Assembly: GCA_902615025.1 (NCBI GenBank)
Contig: CACMNV010000012.1
Location: 1-34,119, forward strand
Direction of reading: 5' to 3'
Source of the DNA: an uncultured SAR116 cluster alpha proteobacterium
GTDB taxonomy: Bacteria; Pseudomonadota; Alphaproteobacteria; Puniceispirillales; Marisalimonadaceae
Length of the DNA: 34,119 nt
A program made the position numbers and the translations under genes. The notes beneath the pieces were generated by a model, which had not been told where the DNA came from, made no database searches, and saw only the letters and a list, made by a program, of their open reading frames with translations. This document shows, in pieces, positions 9,556 through 16,636 of the stretch (the stretch's first letter is position 1; every line of letters starts with the position of its first letter).

Positions 9556-10428
9556 ATGAAAAAAACAATAACCTTGATGATGTTATCTCATTTGCTCGTT
9601 TTTTATCTAGGCTATGACGCCTATCGTTATGGTATTGAAAATAATAATAAGATTTTCCCTATTACAAAGTTTGTGAAACGAAATCTTTTTGGTGATGCAC
9701 AAACATCACCAACGCAAAACCAGAGAAAAATAGGGGTGTACTCCGATCTAAGCAACAAAACACAGATTAATTGCCCTCAGCCAAAAGACGCCTATGTGAT
9801 TGTTGGATTTGGGCAGTCCAACAGCGCAAATTCGGCGGGACATCGATTCGAAGCTAAAAAAGACATAGTCAACTTCTACAACGGCAAATGCTACCTGGCA
9901 AGTGATCCCTTGTTGGGTGCTATTGGAAGAAGCGGTAGTGTTTGGATTCCATTGTCTGAGCAGTTAAATATAAAAGATAAAACAATTGTGTTGTCTACTT
10001 TTGGAGTTGGCGGTACTAAGGTAAAAGACTGGTTAGATGATGATTACTTAATGCCATTCTACTAAGAAAATGTTGATGCACTCGGCAAGGTTTATAAAAA
10101 ACCAAGCGCGGTTGTATGGATTCAAGGTGAAAGTGATGTGTCAACTCCTAGCGAAGCTTTTAGCGAGCAACTCTTAGACTGGTTAGAAATATTAAGAGCA
10201 GATTTTAGTGAAACAAATATATATGTGACTGGAACAAGTTATTGCGGCAATAAATCTAATGACTCTGTTGTGTTAGCTCAGAGAAAGCAATCTAAAAATA
10301 TTGGTGCATTTTATGTGGGAAGTACGGACAAGTTGGTTCAGCAAAATTATCGATATGATGACTGTCACTTTTCAGAAAAGGGTATAAAAGCTCTGGCGTC
10401 GCTCATTGCTGCTAGCTGGATTAAATAA
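9556..10428 (+). pseudogene. SASA/SGNH-type esterase, paralogue 1, single nonsense codon
   Basis: A 290-codon frame interrupted only by TAA at 10063-10065 (codon 170). The N-terminus is a membrane anchor or signal (ITLMMLSHLLVFYLGYDAY). The catalytic block I is GFGQSNSANSAG (nucleophile Ser about 88). After the stop the frame continues through the block WIQGESD and ends with the Asp/His block YDDCHFSEKG. These are the marks of the carbohydrate-esterase family that includes sialate O-acetylesterases. The gene at 11407 is a paralogue with the same architecture. A strong Shine-Dalgarno lies 5 bases upstream. The stop removes the Asp/His of the triad, so the product should be dead unless readthrough occurs. 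Confidence 0.85.
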
Positions 10429-10995
10429 GTTCATTAGCGTTGCGTTTCATCTCATCATTAACTGTCACGTATCTCTGTGTTGTCTGAATGCTTCTATGCC
10501 CAGCAATATCAGCTAACACAAACACAGTCACTCCATTTTGGCTGAGTAATGTTAACTAAGTACGTTTGCCACTGTGTGACGTAGCGCCAGCAATTCCAGC
10601 ATGAGCGTACAAGCGCTGTAGATGCTGTTTAGCAGTTGTTTTGCACTAAATATCGCACTTCTTTTGCGTGGAGAACAAATAACCGTGCTGTGGACGTTTT
10701 GTAACACTGCTTACGTATGCTTTTAGCTGACGCTACATCTCTGCTTTGACAGAAATATCTTACTTGCTCGTTTGGACTTAGTACGTGCTGTAACAATTGT
10801 AATTTCGTCTTGCATTGCGTCGTTTGCATCTAACAAATCATCAATGCTCAGTGTAGCTACTTCTCCAACACGTAAACCACACATGTGTGTAAACAGAAGC
10901 ATTGTGCTGTCATGCAGAGGATAACGACTGCACGAATTTGTTACGTCTAGCAGTTGTTTGAGTTCTGTTTTGTTAAGTGTCTTTGCTTGTGCCAT
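10421..10995 (-). pseudogene. Minimal tyrosine-recombinase integrase, multiply broken
   Basis: Read from ATG at 10995, the - strand gives AQAKTLNKTELKQLLDV and the Arg I box CGLRVGEVATLSIDDL. It then shifts frame after IFLSKQ (near 10740), continues as KQCYKTSTARLFVLHAKEV, and shifts again near 10630 to HLQRLYAHAGIAGATSHSGKR. An amber codon (10556-10558) comes before SQNGVTVFVLADIAGHRSIQ and the probable nucleophile in TTQRY. The box order R, HxxR, H, Y is complete, so the whole catalytic domain was once present. The start lacks an N-terminal arm-binding domain, as in the short (about 190 aa) integrases of some marine phages and alphaproteobacteria. At least two frameshifts and one stop make it non-functional. 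GC is clearly above the flanking genes. Confidence 0.88.
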
Positions 10996-11248
10996 ATGTC
11001 ACCACTTAAATGTAATGTTTTCAAACATACAGGGTATTTTCTGATGTTCTATTTGAGCAACCAAAAGTGCACAGTTTGATGCTTTTTGGTTAAATTGTTG
11101 ACACTATGACTGACTGGCATAGTGAGGCGCCGAGCAAATACTTTCGTCATAGTACAACACTGTTACAGCAAGCGCAGTAAAAAAGTGCTGTTAACCCCCT
11201 TAACAAATGTATAGTATAAGACTGAAACTTAACCGATGGATGTGTGAG
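10996..11248. promoter_or_regulatory. Divergent control region between integrase and H-NS-like remnants
   Basis: About 250 bp without a gene, between two divergent starts. It contains three dyads: ATGTTTTCAAACAT (11015-11028), AACCAAAA/TTTTGGTT (11059-11066 and 11084-11091), and CACTATG/CATAGTG (11102-11108 and 11118-11124). A TTGACA (11098-11103) overlaps the last dyad. The pattern is what one expects of a lysogeny or excision switch, but no repressor gene was found, so the role is inferred. Confidence 0.5.
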
Positions 11249-11425
11249 ATGAAATCTTATGACGAGTTGAAAACTGAAATGGAAGCAATTCAGCAATAGA
11301 TGGTTGAAGCTAAGATGAACGAACGTGCTAACCTACTGAAAGAAGTAAAGTGTCTTTGCAAGGAGTTTGGCTTTACTGCTGGAATGCTGAAAGGTGCGCT
11401 TGCTGAATGGAGAAAGAAGAAGTGA
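11249..11425 (+). pseudogene. Short H-NS-like N-terminal protein with an amber codon
   Basis: Starting at ATG 11249 the frame reads KSYDELKTEMEAIQQ, then TAG (11297-11299), then MVEAKMNERANLLKEV and CKEFGFTAGML to a TGA at 11423. The pattern (Asp/Tyr-Glu-Glu-Leu start, helical heptads, KEFGFTA) resembles the N-terminal oligomerisation part of H-NS family proteins, whose short versions occur in phages. If the TAG was once CAG the product would be 58 aa, without the DNA-binding half. The end overlaps the start of the next esterase gene (ATG 11407). It was found by reading through the stop. The family call is moderate. Confidence 0.5.
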
Positions 11426-12366
11426 AGAAGTCAATATATGCTTCTTTGCTAATTTTTCTTCTAGTTTCAAGTTTCATATATGGTATTGGAGTTGGGAAGC
11501 GCGAATGGTTTCCTCATAACCTCATCAAGGAAGTTAAGTACCTAGTTTTAAATCATAGTGGTGATCAAAGTGGTGATCAAAATGGTGATCAAAGTGGTGA
11601 AGAAAGTGGTGTAAAATTTGACTCTCTTTATAGGTTAATTGAAAGCTCTTCGCACACCAAAATCGCATGCCCTAAGCAAACATCAAACATTGGTGTATTA
11701 GTTGCTTTCGGACAAAGTAATTCAGCTAATCATGCTGAATATAAATTCTCTAAAGCTGAACTTGATGGAGTAATTAATTATTTTGATGGGCGATGCTTTA
11801 GTGCTGAGTCACCTTTGCTTGGTGCGACTGCGGATGGTGGAGAGTGGATGTCTTTAACAGCGAAGAAACTAATAGATGAAGGCTTATATGAAAAAGTAAT
11901 CATAGTGTCATCTGGCATTGGTGGGACACCAATTGTGCGATGGGCTGATGGCAATGATTTAAACACAATGTTTACGGAAGTGCTTCAAAACTTATTAAAG
12001 GACTATAACGTAACCGATATGATATGGCATCAAGGTGAAAATGATAGGAAATATACACACACAGATGTCTATAAAACGTATTTTTTGTCTCTGCTTGCTA
12101 GCATTAGAGCTGTTGGTATAAATGCTCCTATCTTTATTTCTATAGCAAGTATTTGTGGTGAAGAGGGAACTTGGGTATATCCAAATAGAGTAACCGCTGC
12201 ACAAGAAAGTCTATTAGATTATGAAGGGATAGAGTTTGGCGTTAATACTGATGAAGTTGTTCCAATTGAGCTAAGATACGATAAATGCCATTTTGGAAAG
12301 GATGGACAAGAATTAGCCGCCTCAGTGTTAGCTGATAGCATCGTTAAGTTTCATTCCGTCAAGTAA
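11407..12366 (+). CDS. SASA/SGNH-type esterase, paralogue 2 (intact)
   Basis: 319 aa, the only clearly undamaged gene in the phage-like segment. Residues about 9-30 form a membrane anchor. Residues about 51-68 are an S/N-G-D-Q spacer made of 12-bp tandem repeats. The catalytic domain follows: block I AFGQSNSANHA (nucleophile Ser about 104), SSGIGGTPIVRWADG, block MIWHQGENDR (about 203-212), and the Asp/His block YDKCHFGKDG near residue 296. These motifs place it with carbohydrate esterases of the sialate O-acetylesterase type, so removal of acyl groups from a surface or phage-exposed glycan is the likely chemistry, probably on the outer face of the inner membrane. The substrate is unknown. 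It starts inside the end of the H-NS-like frame. Confidence 0.8.
   Translation: MEKEEVKKSIYASLLIFLLVSSFIYGIGVGKREWFPHNLIKEVKYLVLNHSGDQSGDQNGDQSGEESGVKFDSLYRLIESSSHTKIACPKQTSNIGVLVAFGQSNSANHAEYKFSKAELDGVINYFDGRCFSAESPLLGATADGGEWMSLTAKKLIDEGLYEKVIIVSSGIGGTPIVRWADGNDLNTMFTEVLQNLLKDYNVTDMIWHQGENDRKYTHTDVYKTYFLSLLASIRAVGINAPIFISIASICGEEGTWVYPNRVTAAQESLLDYEGIEFGVNTDEVVPIELRYDKCHFGKDGQELAASVLADSIVKFHSVK
11551..11610 (+). repeat. 12-bp coding tandem repeat (SGDQ spacer)
   Basis: AGTGGTGATCAA is present twice, followed by variants with AATGGTGATCAA and AGTGGTGAAGAA. It encodes the flexible polar spacer between the membrane anchor and the esterase domain. Copy number could vary by slippage without breaking the frame. 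Confidence 0.8.
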
Positions 12367-12390
12367 GGACTTCTGCAGAGGATTGAAAAA

Positions 12391-13027
12391 ATGCATAAAT
12401 AAGATAACCCCGCATCGTCAACTGACTACTTAAGAAACTAAGGTTTGCTTAATTAGAAGCAATAGCTGACAAACTTAGGCGTGGAGAAAATGTTCAAAAC
12501 CGTCAGTTGCAAATGTGGTCAAGCGAAGAAGAATACGAACAGCTTGAGTATGAATGGCAAGAACAGCTTGAATTATTTAATGAGCTAAAAGATAAGCCAA
12601 GCGAATTAAAGCAATACGAGGAGAAGCTGCTAGAAGCTACGTTTAACTACAACCGTGCTGAAGGGTACAGCAGAAAAGGCAAGCATAATACTGCTAAGAC
12701 GTTCTACATCAAGAGTGAAAGCCTTTGCGAAGATGCGCATAGATACTGCAAGAAATTCTGCACTCTGACAGCAGTCTTCGCGTTTGGATTGATAGAGATA
12801 TTAGCTTTGAAATTGGTAGTGACTTAAGTGCGGATATAGTCTCGCTTCTACGATTGGTTAATTCACGCAGTCATGAAAAGCTGAGTGATGACAGCAGAAT
12901 TACATATAAGCAGAGTGTTAAGTTAGCTGTGGTTTAACGTGCTATGCACAATATTGGCAGAGACGTAGCGCCAGCACCTAAATCTACAGTTAGCAAGTTA
13001 GATAAGTTTCTAAACGTTGAGGATTAA
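12391..13027 (+). pseudogene. Unrecognised phage-type gene, several stops and frameshifts
   Basis: ATG 12391 starts a frame with stops at 12400 and near 12436. The frame shifts near 12450 into EAIADKLRRGENVQNRQLQ, followed by a long acidic-helical stretch (QMWSSEEEYEQLEYEWQ and ELKQYEEKLLEATFNY). Near 12750 it shifts again into QEILHSDSSLRVWIDRDIS, meets TAA in LAVV-stop-RAMHNIGRD, and ends KSTVSKLDKFLNVED at 13027. Restored, it would be about 210 aa, cytoplasmic and mostly helical. I do not recognise a family. The longest open piece is 12507-12827. A short hairpin with a TTCG loop (TAATC/GATTA, 13025-13038) starts at its stop codon and could be a weak terminator or mRNA end. Confidence 0.6.
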
Positions 13028-13090
13028 TCTTCGGATTACAGCCTTAGAAGTCTAGAAAGCACAATGCTTTTACCTAACTAGGAGGCTGTT

Positions 13091-13252
13091 ATGACTGTAC
13101 TTGATACACTAAATTTCGTTGCTTTTAATCCACTGCAAAACAACAACTCTATCGCTGTTCGTCGTCGTAAACTGATTGCAAATTATTGCGTAAACTATTG
13201 AAATATTGATATCAAACGTAATAAAATCTACGTTATTACTGAGTGGAAGTAG
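13091..13252 (+). pseudogene. Tiny gene with strong ribosome site and in-frame TGA
   Basis: AGGAGG at 13080-13085 precedes an ATG at 13091. The frame reads TVLDTLNFVAFNPLQ, a basic patch AVRRRKL, a TGA at 13199-13201, and then NIDIKRNKIYVITEWK to TAG at 13250-13252. With the TGA as a Trp codon it would be 53 aa. The family is not recognised. Its 3' end forms the guaA-like repeat at 13240-13253. Confidence 0.45.
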
Positions 13253-13253
13253 T
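13240..13253 (+). repeat. Candidate att-like sequence (right copy)
   Basis: TGAGTGGAAGTAGT, 12 of 14 identical to the guaA 3' end at 7128-7141. Host-like AT-rich sequence resumes directly after it. It may be the far junction of the island. Confidence 0.35.
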
Positions 13254-13313
13254 TGCTGTTTCTTAACCTTTTGATAATATTTAGTTTACGTTAAACAAAT
13301 TTCTTTAAAATTA

Positions 13314-13757
13314 TTAAATATTTTTTTTTATTAAGTATTTTTGAATACCTTCAAATACTAATTCCTGATTTTGATTAATTATTGTTGCTTTCATTTCAAT
13401 TATACCCGTAGTTTTTTGAGAAACTAAATTAATGATTTCAAGTTCTGGATATAAAGTATCATTTTTGTATACTGGTTTAAGAAATTTGCCACTAATTTCG
13501 ATCATTCCTAATAAACTTTGTCTTACCTCTGAGGGAAAATTTCCTGCGCCAGCAGCTGTTTGAGACATAACTTGGATACCATGAGCAAGCATATTTGTAT
13601 GACCTTTTTGTTTACAAAATTCTATATCATAGTGAATTGGATCATTATCTCCTGACACACCCTGAAACATAGAAAAAATACCGCTTGTTTGAGTTCTTGA
13701 AGGAAGTATGTACTTGTCTCCAAGATTAAAATCTTCAAAATATTTATTTTTGATCAT
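13314..13757 (-). CDS. MaoC-family hot-dog dehydratase/hydratase
   Basis: 147-aa single hot-dog domain. The hydratase motif is visible as GVSGDNDPIHYD (about residues 33-44), with Asp and His as the expected catalytic pair, followed by HTNMLAHGIQVMS. MaoC-like enzymes hydrate enoyl-CoA or related thioesters; the substrate here cannot be told. The gene lies 33 bp downstream of, and on the same strand as, the FleQ-like regulator, so the two may be co-transcribed, though no functional link is evident. Composition is host-like, and this gene marks the resumption of the core genome after the island. Confidence 0.85.
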   Translation of the reverse strand: MIKNKYFEDFNLGDKYILPSRTQTSGIFSMFQGVSGDNDPIHYDIEFCKQKGHTNMLAHGIQVMSQTAAGAGNFPSEVRQSLLGMIEISGKFLKPVYKNDTLYPELEIINLVSQKTTGIIEMKATIINQNQELVFEGIQKYLIKKNI

Positions 13758-13790
13758 ATCAAAGCAGTTAATTTAAGAATTAAAAATTTT

Positions 13791-14960
13791 TTAATTAGTA
13801 TCATTTTTTGTAATTGAGAATTTTTTCATTTTCTCAATTAAGGTAGTTCTTCTAAGCCTTAAGATGTCTGCTGCGTTGGCAATTTTCCCATTAGTTTTTT
13901 CTAAAGCAGCTTCTATTAATATTATTTCAATATCTTGTAAATGACGTCGAATATCAATTTCATCATAGAAAGTAAACCAATCTTTATAATTATTTGGATG
14001 AGGAAGATTATCAACTTTATTTTCTTCATCATCATCAAATTCAACTTCTTCAATTAACTCAGATGTTACATCCCAAATCTCATTTTGTTCTTCAATTGTA
14101 TTTGGAGCCTTTAACCTTAAGAGATTTTCAGTAACATTTGTACTTGTAACTTCTTGACCTTGAAAAAGAATACATGCTCTTTCAATTAAATTTTTTAATT
14201 CTCTTACGTTACCTGGCCAATTATGTCTTGTGAGTGCTGTAATTGCGTCAGGTGTAAATTTTGGCTTAAAATCATCTTCGGTATCCACAATTTTTAACAA
14301 ATTTAATACTAAGTCAGGTATATCATCTCTTCTTTCAGCAAGTGATGGAACCTGTATAGGTAATACATTTATTCTAAAGAAGAGATCAGCTCTGAATTCC
14401 CCACTTTCAACTTTTTTTTCTAAATCTCTATGAGTTGCACATATTAGTCTAAGATCAATTTTAATATCTGCAGATCCACCAACTCTCTGAATTGTTTTAT
14501 TTTCAATTGCTCTTAATAATTTTGCTTGTAGTGACAATGGCATATCACCTATTTCATCAAGAAACATTGAGCCACCATTTGATTGTTCAAATTTACCCTT
14601 TCTTAATTTATCTGCTCCAGTAAAAGATCCTTTTTCATGTCCAAAAAGTTCTGATTCCAACAATTCTGAGGGAATAGCTGCACAATTGACAGTTATTAAA
14701 GGTCCATTTCTAGAAGAGGAGTTATGAATTGCTCTTGCAATTACGTCTTTACCAGTTCCAGTTTCTCCAAGTATTAGAGCTGTACTATTAGTTTTAGATA
14801 CCATTTGAATTAATTTTATTAATTCATCAGTCTGTTTACTTTTACCAGATATTAAACTTCTGATATTAAAGTTATTATTCTTTTGTGTTTTATGGTCTGA
14901 TATTTTTGTGACAGATGCCATATAAGTGTCAAAATTTTGTATATTATTGTTATTTTTCAT
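13791..14960 (-). CDS. Sigma-54 activator with HTH but no receiver domain (FleQ-like)
   Basis: 389 aa. A short N-terminus of about 40 residues replaces a receiver domain. The AAA+ core has Walker A GETGTGKD (65-72), the sigma-54 contact loop GSFTGA (111-116, where the usual second residue is Ala), MFLDEIGD as Walker B, and RADLFFRINVLPI. After an acidic linker (EEVEFDDDEEN) the C-terminus is a Fis-type helix-turn-helix (EKTNGKIANAADILRLRRTT). It should bind DNA and remodel RpoN-RNA polymerase at flagellar promoters. It is divergent from a second activator that lacks the HTH, and the fli cluster follows that one. By analogy with Rhodobacter sphaeroides it is probably the FleQ partner; the name is inference. 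Confidence 0.85.
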   Translation of the reverse strand: MKNNNNIQNFDTYMASVTKISDHKTQKNNNFNIRSLISGKSKQTDELIKLIQMVSKTNSTALILGETGTGKDVIARAIHNSSSRNGPLITVNCAAIPSELLESELFGHEKGSFTGADKLRKGKFEQSNGGSMFLDEIGDMPLSLQAKLLRAIENKTIQRVGGSADIKIDLRLICATHRDLEKKVESGEFRADLFFRINVLPIQVPSLAERRDDIPDLVLNLLKIVDTEDDFKPKFTPDAITALTRHNWPGNVRELKNLIERACILFQGQEVTSTNVTENLLRLKAPNTIEEQNEIWDVTSELIEEVEFDDDEENKVDNLPHPNNYKDWFTFYDEIDIRRHLQDIEIILIEAALEKTNGKIANAADILRLRRTTLIEKMKKFSITKNDTN

Positions 14961-15056
14961 ATAATGTCATAAAACTGACTCAATAAAAAGGTTTTTTTTG
15001 AATATGTTCCCTTAAATAATTAGTTATTTAATAAATATCATTGATAATTTTAGTTT

Positions 15057-15071
15057 TGGCAAACTTCTTGC
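15057..15071 (+). promoter_or_regulatory. Sigma-54 promoter for the fleT-like/fliE operon
   Basis: TGGCAAACTTCTTGC has GG and GC at the -24/-12 spacing (TGGCA-N6-TTGC). It lies 27 bp before the start codon at 15098 in the divergent 137-bp gap. No matching site was seen for the opposite gene. Confidence 0.85.
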
Positions 15072-15097
15072 TTCTCTTTTTATATAAGGAGTTATTT

Positions 15098-16282
15098 ATG
15101 AATCAGACAATTATTATTGGTAAAAATTTAAATATATTTGAAGATTTAAGCAAATTTTTTGAAAATAGAAATGTATCTATAATTAAACCTAATGACAATA
15201 ATGATTTACCAAATCTCTCAGGAATAGCAATAAGTGGTTTAAATATTGAAACAATTGTTTGTTCTTCAGAATATGAAAAATATTTAGGTGGCCAAGAGAA
15301 ATTACTAGCTTTTGCAAGAGAAAATAAAATAAAAAAAATTATCATAATTGGAGAAGATAAAAGTATAGAAGATTATTTAATTTTAAATGAATTAGGTGGT
15401 GCACTTAAAAGATTAACCTTCAATGATATTTATAATAAAATTACAAAAGAAATAATTTTCCATTTTTGCATTACAGATAATTTTTATTCAGCTGGTGATG
15501 AAAAAACTTTTGAACTACTAAATTTATCACGAAGAGTTGCAATGACAGACGTAACAGTTTTCATAAATGGCCCCACTGGTTCCGGTAAAGAAGTGTTAGC
15601 AAATTACTTGCATGAATATTCTCCTAGAAAAAATGAACCCTTTGTTGCGGTTAATTGTGCAGCAATTCCAGAAAATATGTTAGAGGCAATTCTTTTTGGT
15701 CATGAAAAGGGTGCTTTTACAGGAGCTTCGTATGCAAATAAGGGGATTTTTAGGGCTGCTGACAAAGGTACTTTGTTATTAGATGAAATTTCAGAAATGC
15801 CTTTATCTTTGCAAGCAAAATTGTTACGTGTTTTACAAGAAAAAAAGGTAACTCCTGTTGGTGGTCAAAGGGATATTGAAATTGATGTAAGAGTTTTAGC
15901 TACTTCTAATAGAGATATGGTAACCGAGGTAAAGCAATCAAGATTTAGAGAAGATTTATATTACAGATTAAATGTGTTTCCTCTTCAAACAAAAAATTTA
16001 AAAGATAGAAAGGATGATATTTTCCCTATAGCTTTAAAAATTTTAGAGAAACATTGTAAAGAAAAACAAATACCAATAATTTCTTCAGAAGCACAACAAG
16101 TCATTCTTAATCACGATTGGCCAGGTAATGTAAGAGAATTAGAAAATACATTACAGAGAGCACTTGTGTTATGCGAAGGCGATATAATAACAAAAACTTC
16201 AATTATGATTGACAAATCTCTTAACAATATGTCTTCAGATGGTCAGGTTGAGAGTTTTATTGATAGATATAATTATGCATAA
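15098..16282 (+). CDS. Sigma-54 activator lacking a DNA-binding domain (FleT-like)
   Basis: 394 aa from the ATG at 15098, chosen over an upstream in-frame ATG because AAGGAG sits 7 bases before it and the sigma-54 promoter lies between the two. Residues 1-130 form a degenerate receiver-like domain (TIIIGKNLNIFEDLSKFF, KKIIIIGED). The AAA+ core has Walker A GPTGSGKE (158-165), GAFTGA (205-210), LLLDEISEMP and the sensor region DWPGNVRELENT. It then stops about 45 residues later (SLNNMSSDGQVESFIDRYNYA) with no Fis-type helix-turn-helix. Such proteins act from solution or in mixed rings with a DNA-binding partner, as reported for FleT with FleQ in Rhodobacter sphaeroides. It is the first gene of the fli operon, 24 bp before fliE. 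Confidence 0.85.
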   Translation: MNQTIIIGKNLNIFEDLSKFFENRNVSIIKPNDNNDLPNLSGIAISGLNIETIVCSSEYEKYLGGQEKLLAFARENKIKKIIIIGEDKSIEDYLILNELGGALKRLTFNDIYNKITKEIIFHFCITDNFYSAGDEKTFELLNLSRRVAMTDVTVFINGPTGSGKEVLANYLHEYSPRKNEPFVAVNCAAIPENMLEAILFGHEKGAFTGASYANKGIFRAADKGTLLLDEISEMPLSLQAKLLRVLQEKKVTPVGGQRDIEIDVRVLATSNRDMVTEVKQSRFREDLYYRLNVFPLQTKNLKDRKDDIFPIALKILEKHCKEKQIPIISSEAQQVILNHDWPGNVRELENTLQRALVLCEGDIITKTSIMIDKSLNNMSSDGQVESFIDRYNYA

Positions 16283-16306
16283 ATTAGTTAGTTAAAAGGA
16301 TTTAGA

Positions 16307-16615
16307 ATGTCTAAAATAAATGGAAATGTAATACAAAATAACTTAAGAGCAGATGTTTTAAATAAGGCATCAAAAGTATTGGATAACAAAAGTTCTGTTG
16401 ACTTCAGTTCAAAAATTCATGACGCAATAAAAGAAGTTGCAGACTCTCAAACTAAAGCTAATCAAATTACTAAAAATTATGAATTAGGAAAAGAAACTGA
16501 TCTTACAAAAGTTGTTATGCAACAACAAGTAGCAAATATTGCATTTCAATTAACATTAAACGTAAGAAATAAAGTTTTAAGTTCATATAAAGATATTATG
16601 AACATGCCAGTATAA
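16307..16615 (+). CDS. fliE: Flagellar hook-basal body protein FliE
   Basis: 102-aa adaptor between the MS ring and the rod, exported through the flagellar gate. The conserved C-terminal half is visible: ITKNYELGKETDLTKVVMQQQ, then ANIAFQLTLNVRNKVLSSYKDIMNM. The length is normal. It opens the structural part of the operon, 24 bp after the FleT-like gene and 21 bp before fliF. Confidence 0.95.
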   Translation: MSKINGNVIQNNLRADVLNKASKVLDNKSSVDFSSKIHDAIKEVADSQTKANQITKNYELGKETDLTKVVMQQQVANIAFQLTLNVRNKVLSSYKDIMNMPV

Positions 16616-16636
16616 TAATAGATAGAGGATAAAATT

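Noticed and set aside
8547-13252. Stop-codon recoding (readthrough of TAG, TGA or TAA as amino acids) in the island
   Set aside because: All three stop types interrupt island genes, together with frameshifts, while the neighbouring core genes read normally. Decay explains this better than a recoded genetic code.
15041-15097. Upstream ATG giving a hydrophobic N-terminus for the FleT-like protein
   Set aside because: The ATG lies before and across the sigma-54 promoter and has no ribosome site; the ATG at 15098 has a good Shine-Dalgarno.
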